The position numbers and the translations under genes were made by a program. Positions 1 through 5,170 of a stretch of DNA of 5,170 nt are shown here, one piece after another (the stretch's first letter is position 1; every line of letters starts with the position of its first letter). The notes beneath the pieces are model-generated. The model was not told the origin of the DNA. It saw only the letters and a list, made by a program, of their open reading frames with translations, and made no database searches. The DNA is from an uncultured Bacteroidales bacterium (GTDB taxonomy: Bacteria; Bacteroidota; Bacteroidia; Bacteroidales; Paludibacteraceae), in contig CAIYTJ010000521.1 of NCBI GenBank assembly GCA_903929065.1, positions 1-5,170 of the forward strand. Reading direction: 5' to 3'.

Positions 1-77
1 ACGCAGAAACAACGGAGTGTTTTTTTTTCCAAAAATTAGGGACGCTGGTACGCAAATTTAACGGATTGGAAAGAAAT

Positions 78-106
78 GAACTCGTACTTTCCAGAAGTAC
101 GAATTC
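78..106. terminator. Hairpin, possible (bidirectional) terminator
   Basis: Two inverted arms, TCGTACTT at 82-89 and AAGTACGA at 95-102, enclose a five-base loop. After one mismatch (81/103) the pairing continues with GAA at 78-80 and TTC at 104-106. The stem lies about 20 bases beyond the stop of the minus-strand gene ending at 128, and it is followed on the plus strand by a short T-rich stretch. It could end transcription from either side. The T tracts are weak on both strands, so terminator is a plausible role rather than a clear one. Confidence 0.4.
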
Positions 107-127
107 TATTTTCGATTATAATATTAA

Positions 128-385
128 CTAATCTACTATGCTGTCAATTATTGATTGAATTGTATCCATCCATCCCCATTCCATAAAATTATAATTAAAT
201 TTCTCGGCAAATTCCAACCAGTCTTCGTCAGTTGCAAAAGTCATATCAAAGCATTCGCTAAATCCTTTTCTTGTAGTAATATCCAATACTATCCATTCTT
301 TTTCCTCTCGTAGATATTTAATAATATCCTTTTTATCCATCGTTTCAATATTCATATATTTTTTGTGTTTTTTATTGAAAGTCAT
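128..385 (-). CDS. Hypothetical protein, 85 aa
   Basis: I do not recognise this protein. It is a small soluble product with no signal peptide, membrane segment or cysteine motif. The first 30 residues are rich in lysine; the rest is acidic and aromatic, with a WLEFAEKFNYNFMEWGWMD stretch near residues 56-74 and an isoleucine-rich C-terminal helix. The ATG at 385 gives the longest frame. ATGs at 355 and 340 are also possible starts, and the one at 355 has an A-rich leader of the type Bacteroidota favour. The gene stands alone: the next minus-strand gene upstream ends at 787 and has its own terminator, so this one needs its own promoter. An inverted repeat lies directly over the start and could be an operator. 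Being a real gene is likely but not proven. Confidence 0.5.
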   Translation of the reverse strand: MTFNKKHKKYMNIETMDKKDIIKYLREEKEWIVLDITTRKGFSECFDMTFATDEDWLEFAEKFNYNFMEWGWMDTIQSIIDSIVD

Positions 386-418
386 TCAATCAACTTTCAT
401 AATTATTTTATGATTGAA
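385..418. repeat. Nested inverted repeats at the start of the 85-aa gene
   Basis: TTCAATCA at 385-392 is inverted as TGATTGAA at 411-418. Inside it, TCATAA (397-402) and TTATGA (408-413) form a second inverted pair around TTATT. The structure lies immediately upstream of and touching the ATG at 385. It could be a regulator site or an mRNA hairpin. In such AT-rich sequence chance repeats are common. Confidence 0.3.
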
Positions 419-786
419 AAATGAAAAGTTTTACATATTTATATATTAATTTGTCCTGAAATGTGCTTGGAATAAAGGTTTCAGAGAAATTAAGTGGAGT
501 ACAATGAATTATGAGAACGTCATGTCTGGCGACATGCCTAAATTGAAGTAGTCGGGAAATTTGAAGGTAAAAGACAAGGAATAATTCAATAAAGCAAAAG
601 CAATAAATTAACTTACTTAATCACCATTGTTGCCTCATTGCCTAAACCCTTTGTTCATAATCATTCATCAAGGAAACTTCTTGTCATTTGACATTAAGTC
701 ATTTCGTAAAAATAAAAAACCCTATATCATTTAAGACATAGGGCTGGAAGAACTGAGATGGTAAGTAAATGACTTTTCAAAAAAAG
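386..786. other. Intergenic stretch of about 400 bases
   Basis: No convincing gene is present on either strand. The best plus-strand frame is a 15-codon ORF at 504-551 preceded by a GGAG, with a TAG and then a further 12 open codons; it resembles nothing I know. A six-base-pair hairpin (CATGTC 521-526, GACATG 531-536, loop TGGC) lies inside it. The right end holds the terminator of the gene at 787. The sequence may include remains of decayed genes, which fits an accessory region. Confidence 0.5.
708..743 (-). terminator. Rho-independent terminator of the zinc-ribbon gene
   Basis: Read on the minus strand, the arms are 738-743 and 720-725 (CCCTAT/ATAGGG on the plus strand); after one mismatch two further inner pairs form around a six-base loop. 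The stem is followed on the minus strand by a T tract (six T, one A, five T; 719-708). It begins 44 bases after the stop codon of the gene at 787-1023. On the plus strand no T run follows, so it acts in one direction only. Confidence 0.8.
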
Positions 787-1023
787 TTATTTTTTATCAT
801 TCACCACATACTCCATAATGACGGGCTTTAGTTCGAAAACAATATGCATTGTTCCTTTGCAACCGCTACAATAAATTTCACTGGTCAAAGTGGTGTGGTG
901 TTTCGGTGATTTGCTGGCTACTAAATAAGATCGCTTGTCTTCCTCTTTTAACCCGCATACCGGGCAAGTGTCATCTATTATTAACTCGTACATTTCCTCG
1001 CATTCTGAACCAACATAAATCAT
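787..1023 (-). CDS. Small zinc-ribbon-like hypothetical protein
   Basis: A 78-residue protein with two CxxC knuckles, CPVCG at residues 20-24 and CSGC at 52-55, about 28 residues apart. This is the layout of a four-cysteine zinc ribbon, so zinc binding is a good inference, but no specific family or partner is recognised. Between the knuckles lies a basic, histidine-containing segment (KSPKHH), and after them comes a beta-like strand (MHIVFEL). There is no membrane segment. I prefer the ATG at 1023; a GTG two codons upstream (1029) and an ATG at 993 are alternatives, and the latter would still keep both knuckles. It follows the DUF5655-type gene on the same strand after a gap of about 67 bases, so the two could share a transcript that ends at the terminator at 708-743. 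The function is unknown. Confidence 0.7.
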   Translation of the reverse strand: MIYVGSECEEMYELIIDDTCPVCGLKEEDKRSYLVASKSPKHHTTLTSEIYCSGCKGTMHIVFELKPVIMEYVVNDKK

Positions 1024-1090
1024 AACCACTATTCTTTTTTATCTACTACTTATAGTCCCGAATAATTGAAAAGTTTCATTAGGTAGAAAA

Positions 1091-1492
1091 CTACTTACAG
1101 GAGTTGAAGGATTGGTTTATTAAATCTAAAATATCATCCAAATTAAATTTCCCTTTTTGCAAATCCTTAGGATCCAGCCAAACTATAACACCTGCGCCCC
1201 ATCTATGGTTCTCAGGTACGGCTTCTTTTATCAAATGCTTAGGGTCATTAAGTTTTACTTTTATCGTCCTGAGAAACAATCTTAAAATGTTGCTCTTTTT
1301 TTGAACATGCAGTTCGATAAATCTAACATTGCTCCCCTTAGTTCTATAACAAATAGATGCTCCTGTTGCATAAGGTTCTCCAACCTCTTTGCTAATTGCA
1401 AGAACTCGTTCATTAATTTCACGAAATGTAGAAATCAGTTCTGGCATCGCACCGTCTAAGTGGTCTTCAATAGTATTTACTGGCTTATTCAT
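1091..1492 (-). CDS. DUF5655 domain-containing protein
   Basis: A 133-residue protein that I recognise as a stand-alone DUF5655 domain (grouped with COG3586, 'predicted transport protein', a name without good experimental support). Typical marks are an N-terminal helix pair (TIEDHL...PELISTF), the segment YRTKGSNVRFIELHVQKK at about 49-66, then a hydrophobic strand, LNDP at 81-84, a conserved-looking HRWGAG at 96-101 (family form HWGNG), and a C-terminal helix LDDILDLINQSF at 118-129. The same domain is known attached to the C-terminus of nuclease-like domains, but its biochemical role is not established. The frame could begin at a TTG at 1537, which would overlap the divergent gene by seven bases. 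The ATG at 1492 is preferred because the 15 extra residues are outside the domain. A stop codon lies just beyond 1537, so no longer fusion is hidden in this frame. Confidence 0.8.
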   Translation of the reverse strand: MNKPVNTIEDHLDGAMPELISTFREINERVLAISKEVGEPYATGASICYRTKGSNVRFIELHVQKKSNILRLFLRTIKVKLNDPKHLIKEAVPENHRWGAGVIVWLDPKDLQKGKFNLDDILDLINQSFNSCK

Positions 1493-1497
1493 ATACT

Positions 1498-1524
1498 CAA
1501 ATGTATTAAGTTTACGCCAAACAA
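1498..1524 (-). promoter_or_regulatory. Candidate Bacteroidota-type promoter for the DUF5655 gene
   Basis: On the minus strand, TACATTTG (1505-1498) fits the TAnnTTTG -7 consensus known from Bacteroidota, and a TTG (1524-1522) lies 16 bases upstream, slightly closer than usual. The box is only five bases from the ATG at 1492, so the transcript would have almost no leader, which weakens the call. The whole gap between the divergent genes is 38 bases, so both promoters must overlap it or lie within coding sequence. Confidence 0.25.
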
Positions 1525-1530
1525 CTATCC

Positions 1531-1974
1531 ATGTCAAAAATCAAACTTGAAAAGAACCAAACGGGTATTGCTTGCGAATACTATGTAGCCGGGGAGTTGT
1601 CAAGGCTCGGATATAATGTCACTGTGACTTTTGGCAATACAAAGTCTATTGACCTGTTAGTGAGCAAGAACGAAGAAACATTTGCTGTGCAGGTGAAGGG
1701 AATTCAAAGCACCGCATCAATTTGTTGGAATTTGGACAAGACTAAATTAAAAGACAAAAAAATTATAATGGTTCTAGTAAATCTTCATGTAGATAATCCT
1801 TCCGTCAAACCGGAATTTTTTGTACTCACCCAACCAGAGGCATTAAAATTGTTCAAAGACACACCAAAAGAAGGAGAGAAAAGAACCTACTTAGATTACA
1901 AAACAATAAAGGGATTAAATAGCTACGAAAACCGATGGGATGTTTTTGAAAAGCAGAAAAATGCAATTCTTTAA
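1531..1974 (+). CDS. Small PD-(D/E)XK nuclease-fold protein
   Basis: A 147-residue protein with the core pattern of the PD-(D/E)XK fold. An N-terminal helix carries Glu16 (GIACEYYVAGELSRLGY), then comes a strand with Asp41 in GNTKSIDLLV, then a strand AVQVKG with Gln54 and Lys56. The middle acidic residue is replaced by glutamine (Q-x-K). This is seen in some families of the fold, such as the PDDEXK_5-like endonucleases (PF11645), and need not mean inactivity. The C-terminal half has PEFFVLTQPEA (about 93-103), followed by a charged region and a tryptophan-containing end. The length fits a one-domain nuclease with no DNA-reading domain. The ATG at 1531 is the only start, since a stop lies 24 bases upstream in frame. 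It is divergent from the DUF5655 gene. Likely roles are DNA cleavage or repair in a defence or mobile context, but substrate and partner are unknown. Confidence 0.75.
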   Translation: MSKIKLEKNQTGIACEYYVAGELSRLGYNVTVTFGNTKSIDLLVSKNEETFAVQVKGIQSTASICWNLDKTKLKDKKIIMVLVNLHVDNPSVKPEFFVLTQPEALKLFKDTPKEGEKRTYLDYKTIKGLNSYENRWDVFEKQKNAIL

Positions 1975-2083
1975 AATGGCTGCTGTATTATTATTTACTA
2001 ATTCCCGTCAAATAACCCTTATCTATTGTGCTCTCTTTTTTTGAAATCAGCAAATTGAACTTATCTGGTCTAACGATGAAATG

Positions 2084-3775
2084 TCAAAAAAGGGGTACCT
2101 GTTGTTCATAATCATATGGAATAGATCCGAATACTATTGCTTTTAATCTGGCTCTACTAATAGCAACATTGATTCTATTTGGAGAAAAAATAAAACTATT
2201 TCGATCTAAGTCTTCAATTGCATTCGTAGTGCAAACTGAATAGATTATTATATCGACAGTGATACCTTGCACTCTCTCCACTGTGTCAATAATTGGAAAC
2301 TCTCTTAATCCCAAATTATTTAGACATCGCTTAATTTCAATAACTTGTTTTCTAAATGGCGTGACTACTGCAATCTGGGCAATAGGATAATCCAACGTCA
2401 CTAAGAATTGAATGAGTGTTGCTATTCTATTAGCTTGAATTGGATTGAAATAATAAAACGTTCCGTCACTTTCATTATCCTTAATTACCACTAAAGATGG
2501 TTCGGAATTCAAACATTCTATTTCAAATTCGGAAGCAGTAGTTAAATCAACATTCAATTTTCTGTCCCGTGATGTTGTACTTGCTTTTAGAAATGTTTCG
2601 TTGGTGTTTTCATCTAAATAAAAATTAGACCCAATGAAATTTGTCAATTCCTTGTTCATTCGATATGTAATATCCAACTTGTCAATGAACGCAGGGTTGA
2701 TATTTCTTATGTGCTTAAAGATTGAGGTACTTAAATAGTCATCGATTAATTCTTCCTGAAATATTGGCGGCATTTGTGCATCGTCTCCAAAAAACAAATT
2801 GGAGCCTGCACCCATTAAACCTATTAAAGCACCAATTGAAAGAGGGATTTGCCCAGCTTCATCAATCAGAATAACATTAGGGCTAAGCGCATTCCTCTTT
2901 AGACCAAGATTAAGAATTGCAGAGTAAATTGTCATGCCAACGATTGTCAAATCAGTATCTTTTCTCTTTTTCAAATTCTGATTGAAAGCGAAAAAGCTCA
3001 TTGTTTCAATCGATGCATTTAAGTTTTTAGATTTTAGTTGTTCGCCAATTTTTATAAGCTTAATTGTTGGGTTTTGTTTATGAATTGCCTCTAAGCAGTT
3101 ATTTACAGCTTGGTGAGTATGAGAAAGCACAACGACTCTTTTGCCCTCAGAATTTAAAATATCTGCAATTACGCTTAAGATATATGACTTTCCAGATCCT
3201 GGGGGTCCTTGGATCCCTAAGTACGATGGCAAATTGCATGCCTTATTTATTATTCTCTTTTGCGTTTCAGACAGTGCTAATTTATTTATTTTCAGTGCAA
3301 CCTTATCAGGACTAATAGTTGAATAAATTGATTTTTCAATTGGCGGTTTAATGCCAGATAGCATTTCGATAAAGTACCATCCTGGTGCCCCTTCATCTAA
3401 TCGTTTATAGGATTCAATAATAGGATCTAACAATTGTGGGATGCTTATCTGGAGTTTACATTTACAACCCTTTGGAATCTCGATTCGGCTTTCAAATATT
3501 AGTGATATTTCAGTTGCTAAGTTTTCTATTATTACGGCATCAAATTTCCTGTTCTGAATTATCAGAAAAGCCTTATCCCCAGATTTAAGTTTGGTATTAT
3601 TTACTTCAACAGAGAACAAAAGTTCATTTCCGTTTTTCTCGACAAGTGTCAACTCATCCACTAATAATCCTTTTTCAATTTGGATTTCTTCTGGAAGCGT
3701 TTTTAAAAGTTCAATTTGATCCTCTATTAACTTCTTCTCCTTTTGCGTGTACTCAAGTAGCGATTCTCGTAGCAT
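2084..3775 (-). CDS. Superfamily 1 (UPF1/DNA2-like) helicase
   Basis: A 563-residue ATP-dependent DNA or RNA helicase with all expected motifs in order. These are Q motif LSETQKRI (168-175), Walker A GPPGSGKS (190-197), motif Ia VVLSHTHQAVNN (215-226), Walker B LIDEAGQIPLS (303-313), motif III FFGDDAQMPP (328-337), motif IV-like TYRMNKEL (370-377), TPFRKQ (472-477), motif V DTVERVQGITVD (497-508), and motif VI NRINVAISRAR with its arginine finger (533-543). The DEAG box and the AAA_11/AAA_12-like layout place it in the UPF1/DNA2 group of SF1B. An N-terminal helix and a beta-rich domain (about 35-115) precede the motor; no nuclease domain is visible. It appears intact. Its ATG follows the stop of the upstream DUF2075 gene by one base (TAATATG), which suggests translational coupling and joint function. 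The cellular role is unknown; such helicases are frequent in phage-defence loci. Confidence 0.9.
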   Translation of the reverse strand: MLRESLLEYTQKEKKLIEDQIELLKTLPEEIQIEKGLLVDELTLVEKNGNELLFSVEVNNTKLKSGDKAFLIIQNRKFDAVIIENLATEISLIFESRIEIPKGCKCKLQISIPQLLDPIIESYKRLDEGAPGWYFIEMLSGIKPPIEKSIYSTISPDKVALKINKLALSETQKRIINKACNLPSYLGIQGPPGSGKSYILSVIADILNSEGKRVVVLSHTHQAVNNCLEAIHKQNPTIKLIKIGEQLKSKNLNASIETMSFFAFNQNLKKRKDTDLTIVGMTIYSAILNLGLKRNALSPNVILIDEAGQIPLSIGALIGLMGAGSNLFFGDDAQMPPIFQEELIDDYLSTSIFKHIRNINPAFIDKLDITYRMNKELTNFIGSNFYLDENTNETFLKASTTSRDRKLNVDLTTASEFEIECLNSEPSLVVIKDNESDGTFYYFNPIQANRIATLIQFLVTLDYPIAQIAVVTPFRKQVIEIKRCLNNLGLREFPIIDTVERVQGITVDIIIYSVCTTNAIEDLDRNSFIFSPNRINVAISRARLKAIVFGSIPYDYEQQVPLF

Positions 3776-3776
3776 A

Positions 3777-4931
3777 TTATCTAAATAAGGAACTTAAATA
3801 ATTCTTAGTTTCCCTATCATGTACGTAAAGAAACATGCCTTTCAAAGCTCTTGATAGTAAAATCCTATATCCCCTAATAATCTTCAATAGCAATATATTT
3901 TCTTCTTTACTCAAAGTCAGAATACGCTTCTTGTTTCTATTGATAATTGCTTTTTTTGCATTAGACATAGTAGAAGATAACGCTGTTTCTTTTACGTTAT
4001 CAACTATTACAACCCAATTGCCATTTCTATAAACCAGATCATCTAACCACAATAAGCCTAAATAATCATAATCGAAACCTCTCACTACATAAGGACACCC
4101 AACCTCACATAAGGTATCAGCATGCATTTTTGTTCCAACAGTAGCTTGTATGAACATTGAATAGTCATCATCTGGAGCGTAATTCCATGGTTTTGAATAG
4201 ATTTTAGGCTGTCCATTAAAATCGTATTTAAAGTAGAAATCCATCAATGAAGGGGATACTTGATGAGGTGCCTTTTCTTTTTTCGTTTTCCATTCTCTGG
4301 AGTAACTTGAAATTAATCGAGCAGTCAATCCGAGTTGAATCTTTTCCCGTAGCTTTTCATCTAATTGATGCGGGTAATCAACAATTTCAAACTCAAAGGC
4401 ACCAGCTCTATTTGCTATACTTTTTCTCCACGATGTTGATAATACCCCACTATAGTTGTTGTCAAATAATCCATCAATGAAATCAACATATTCTTTTGAA
4501 CCACCGCATCTGAATTGACTATCCGCCAAACTCACCTTATGTATTTCAGCACCTAATCTTCTCGAAAAGTCCTCAAGATTATTAATAGTTGTAGTTTCAT
4601 TATCCCTATAAGATTGCTTTCCGTCAGTAAAGAAAATTGTAATTTGGGAACTTCTGACAACGTGAAATGCTTGAGGTCCTGCTTGCAAGCACCAACCGCT
4701 CGCAAACCCTATATTATGACCTTCTGTATTAATTAGAGCATGAGCTTCGTCTACTATTGAGATAAAATGCAAATTATCCAATGATAATTGTTTGCCACCG
4801 TTCTCTAAATAAATAGCTACATTATTTTGCCAATCCTGAACATTCATATCATGCCCGATTGATCTTAATTGTTTTACTTTCGAGCCAGACAAGCCAGGGA
4901 TGCCAAAATCGTTTTGGCACAATAGTTGCAC
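3777..4931 (-). CDS. N-terminally truncated DUF2075 (COG3410) ATPase
   Basis: The 384 residues match the back half of DUF2075, a helicase-like P-loop family related to the Schlafen group 3 domain. Visible motifs are Walker B SIVDEAHAL (58-66), motif III IFFTDGKQSYR (99-109), SQFRCGGSKEYVDFI (138-152), VDYPHQL (184-190), ARLISSYSREW (204-214), SKPWN (246-250), VGCPYVVRGFDYDYLG (277-292), and a motif VI-like YRILLSRALKG (355-365). The Walker A segment and everything before it, often more than 150 residues in full-length relatives, is missing. It is not present in any frame upstream; the frame is closed by a stop at 4953-4955. The GTG at 4931 gives the longest product, but residues 1 to about 17 come from less AT-rich DNA and may not belong to the gene; the ATG at 4847 is another start. 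Without a P-loop the product should not hydrolyse ATP alone. It is probably a remnant, although its remaining frame is intact and it leads directly into the helicase gene. Confidence 0.8.
   Translation of the reverse strand: MQLLCQNDFGIPGLSGSKVKQLRSIGHDMNVQDWQNNVAIYLENGGKQLSLDNLHFISIVDEAHALINTEGHNIGFASGWCLQAGPQAFHVVRSSQITIFFTDGKQSYRDNETTTINNLEDFSRRLGAEIHKVSLADSQFRCGGSKEYVDFIDGLFDNNYSGVLSTSWRKSIANRAGAFEFEIVDYPHQLDEKLREKIQLGLTARLISSYSREWKTKKEKAPHQVSPSLMDFYFKYDFNGQPKIYSKPWNYAPDDDYSMFIQATVGTKMHADTLCEVGCPYVVRGFDYDYLGLLWLDDLVYRNGNWVVIVDNVKETALSSTMSNAKKAIINRNKKRILTLSKEENILLLKIIRGYRILLSRALKGMFLYVHDRETKNYLSSLFR
4901..4919. repeat. Perfect 8+3+8 palindrome
   Basis: TGCCAAAATCGTTTTGGCA has eight-base arms around TCG. 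It lies inside the first codons of the longest DUF2075 frame, about 20 bases outside the point where base composition changes. No T run follows on either strand, so it is a poor terminator. It may be a protein-binding site or part of a recombination site at the border of the accessory region. Confidence 0.6.
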
Positions 4932-5044
4932 TAAGTAAAGCAGGAAAGCGCTTTAATCTTCCCCTATCGGTTGCCTGATACCTGACCAGGCCGAACATTG
5001 CTGAAAATCGAACAGAGTAAGCAGTAACCTTAAAACTTCTTTTT
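4932..5044. other. Intergenic region between the truncated ATPase and a divergent gene
   Basis: This stretch of 113 bases is less AT-rich than the genes to its left. It contains the ten-base palindrome AAAGCGCTTT (4945-4954), which overlaps an inverted pair TAAAGC/GCTTTA (4936-4941, 4950-4955), and a GCCTG/CAGGC pair near 4973-4990. It should hold the promoter of the plus-strand gene at 5045, but I see no clear box. Confidence 0.4.
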
Positions 5045-5170
5045 ATGCGCCACAATCTTGTTATTACCATCGCCACTTTAGTAATTGCCGCATTCGTTTA
5101 TTTCATTGTTGATTCTTTGTCTAATGACAGCCGTGCGGCCATCGGTTCCGTAACAATTTCCGGGCTTACC
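5045..5170 (+). CDS. Start of a membrane or exported protein (partial)
   Basis: A plus-strand frame opens with ATG at 5045 and remains open for 42 codons to the end of the window. It begins MRHNLVITIATLVIAAFVYF: a short basic start followed by a hydrophobic stretch (about residues 5-23) that can serve as a signal anchor or signal peptide. A polar segment with DSLSNDSRAA follows, so the rest probably lies outside the cytoplasm. An in-frame stop at 5018-5020 and the absence of other start codons between fix the start. The product is not recognised from this fragment. Base composition differs from the genes to the left, which suggests it belongs to the resident genome rather than to the accessory block. 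Confidence 0.55.
   Translation, partial: MRHNLVITIATLVIAAFVYFIVDSLSNDSRAAIGSVTISGLT

Noticed and set aside
3..131. Plus-strand frame open from the window edge for 42 codons
   Set aside because: It reads through a nine-T run and the hairpin at 78-106, shows no recognisable protein and overlaps the stop of the minus-strand gene. It could be the tail of a gene outside the window, but nothing supports this.
450..587. Short plus-strand ORF with GGAG before an ATG at 504, followed after a TAG by more open codons
   Set aside because: Only 15 codons before the stop and no recognisable product. A decayed gene is possible but cannot be shown.
1104..1304. Plus-strand frame opposite the DUF5655 gene
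   Set aside because: Shadow of a recognised coding sequence on the other strand with no family features of its own.
1975..2083. Terminator between the two convergent genes
   Set aside because: There is a seven-T run at 2036-2042 but no stem of useful length next to it on either strand.
3064..3326. Two plus-strand frames opposite the helicase
   Set aside because: They lie over the Walker A region of a clearly coding minus-strand gene and have low-complexity hydrophobic translations.
4849..5076. Minus-strand 75-residue frame across the junction
   Set aside because: Tested as the possible missing front of the DUF2075 gene. It has no Walker A or other motif, is in a different frame, and overlaps the start of the plus-strand gene at 5045.
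1..5170. CRISPR array, tRNA or rRNA gene, insertion sequence with transposase
   Set aside because: No regularly spaced repeats, no cloverleaf or T-arm pattern, and no transposase or integrase motifs were seen on either strand.

Overview
The window is AT-rich and looks like bacterial accessory DNA, most likely from Bacteroidota. Three things suggest this: weak or absent Shine-Dalgarno sites, A-rich leaders, and a TAnnTTTG-type promoter box. No rRNA, tRNA or marker gene is present, so the taxonomic guess is inference. Gene directions are mixed, most products are small or uncharacterised, and several belong to nuclease or helicase families common in defence or mobile islands.

Left part (1-1029): a hairpin, an unrecognised 85-residue gene on the minus strand, a stretch of about 400 bases with no convincing gene, and a small four-cysteine zinc-ribbon-like gene on the minus strand followed by a clear rho-independent terminator.

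Middle (1091-1974): a divergent pair separated by only 38 bases. On the minus strand is a stand-alone DUF5655-type protein. On the plus strand is a small PD-(D/E)XK nuclease-fold protein with a Q-x-K core. DUF5655 is known as a domain attached to nuclease-like domains, so the pairing may be functional.

Right part (2084-4931): a minus-strand pair separated by one base. The upstream gene is a DUF2075 (COG3410, Schlafen-group-3-like) helicase-type ATPase that retains Walker B and all later motifs but has lost its Walker A half. The downstream gene is an apparently intact 563-residue superfamily 1 (UPF1/DNA2-like) helicase. If the first gene were complete, this would be a two-ATPase module with the look of an uncharacterised nucleic-acid-processing or anti-phage system.

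Right edge (about 4880-5170): base composition becomes less AT-rich, a perfect 8+3+8 palindrome sits at 4901-4919, an in-frame stop closes the DUF2075 frame at 4953-4955, and a new plus-strand gene with an N-terminal membrane or signal segment starts at 5045 and runs off the window. This looks like the border where the accessory region meets unrelated DNA, with the break having removed the front of the DUF2075 gene.
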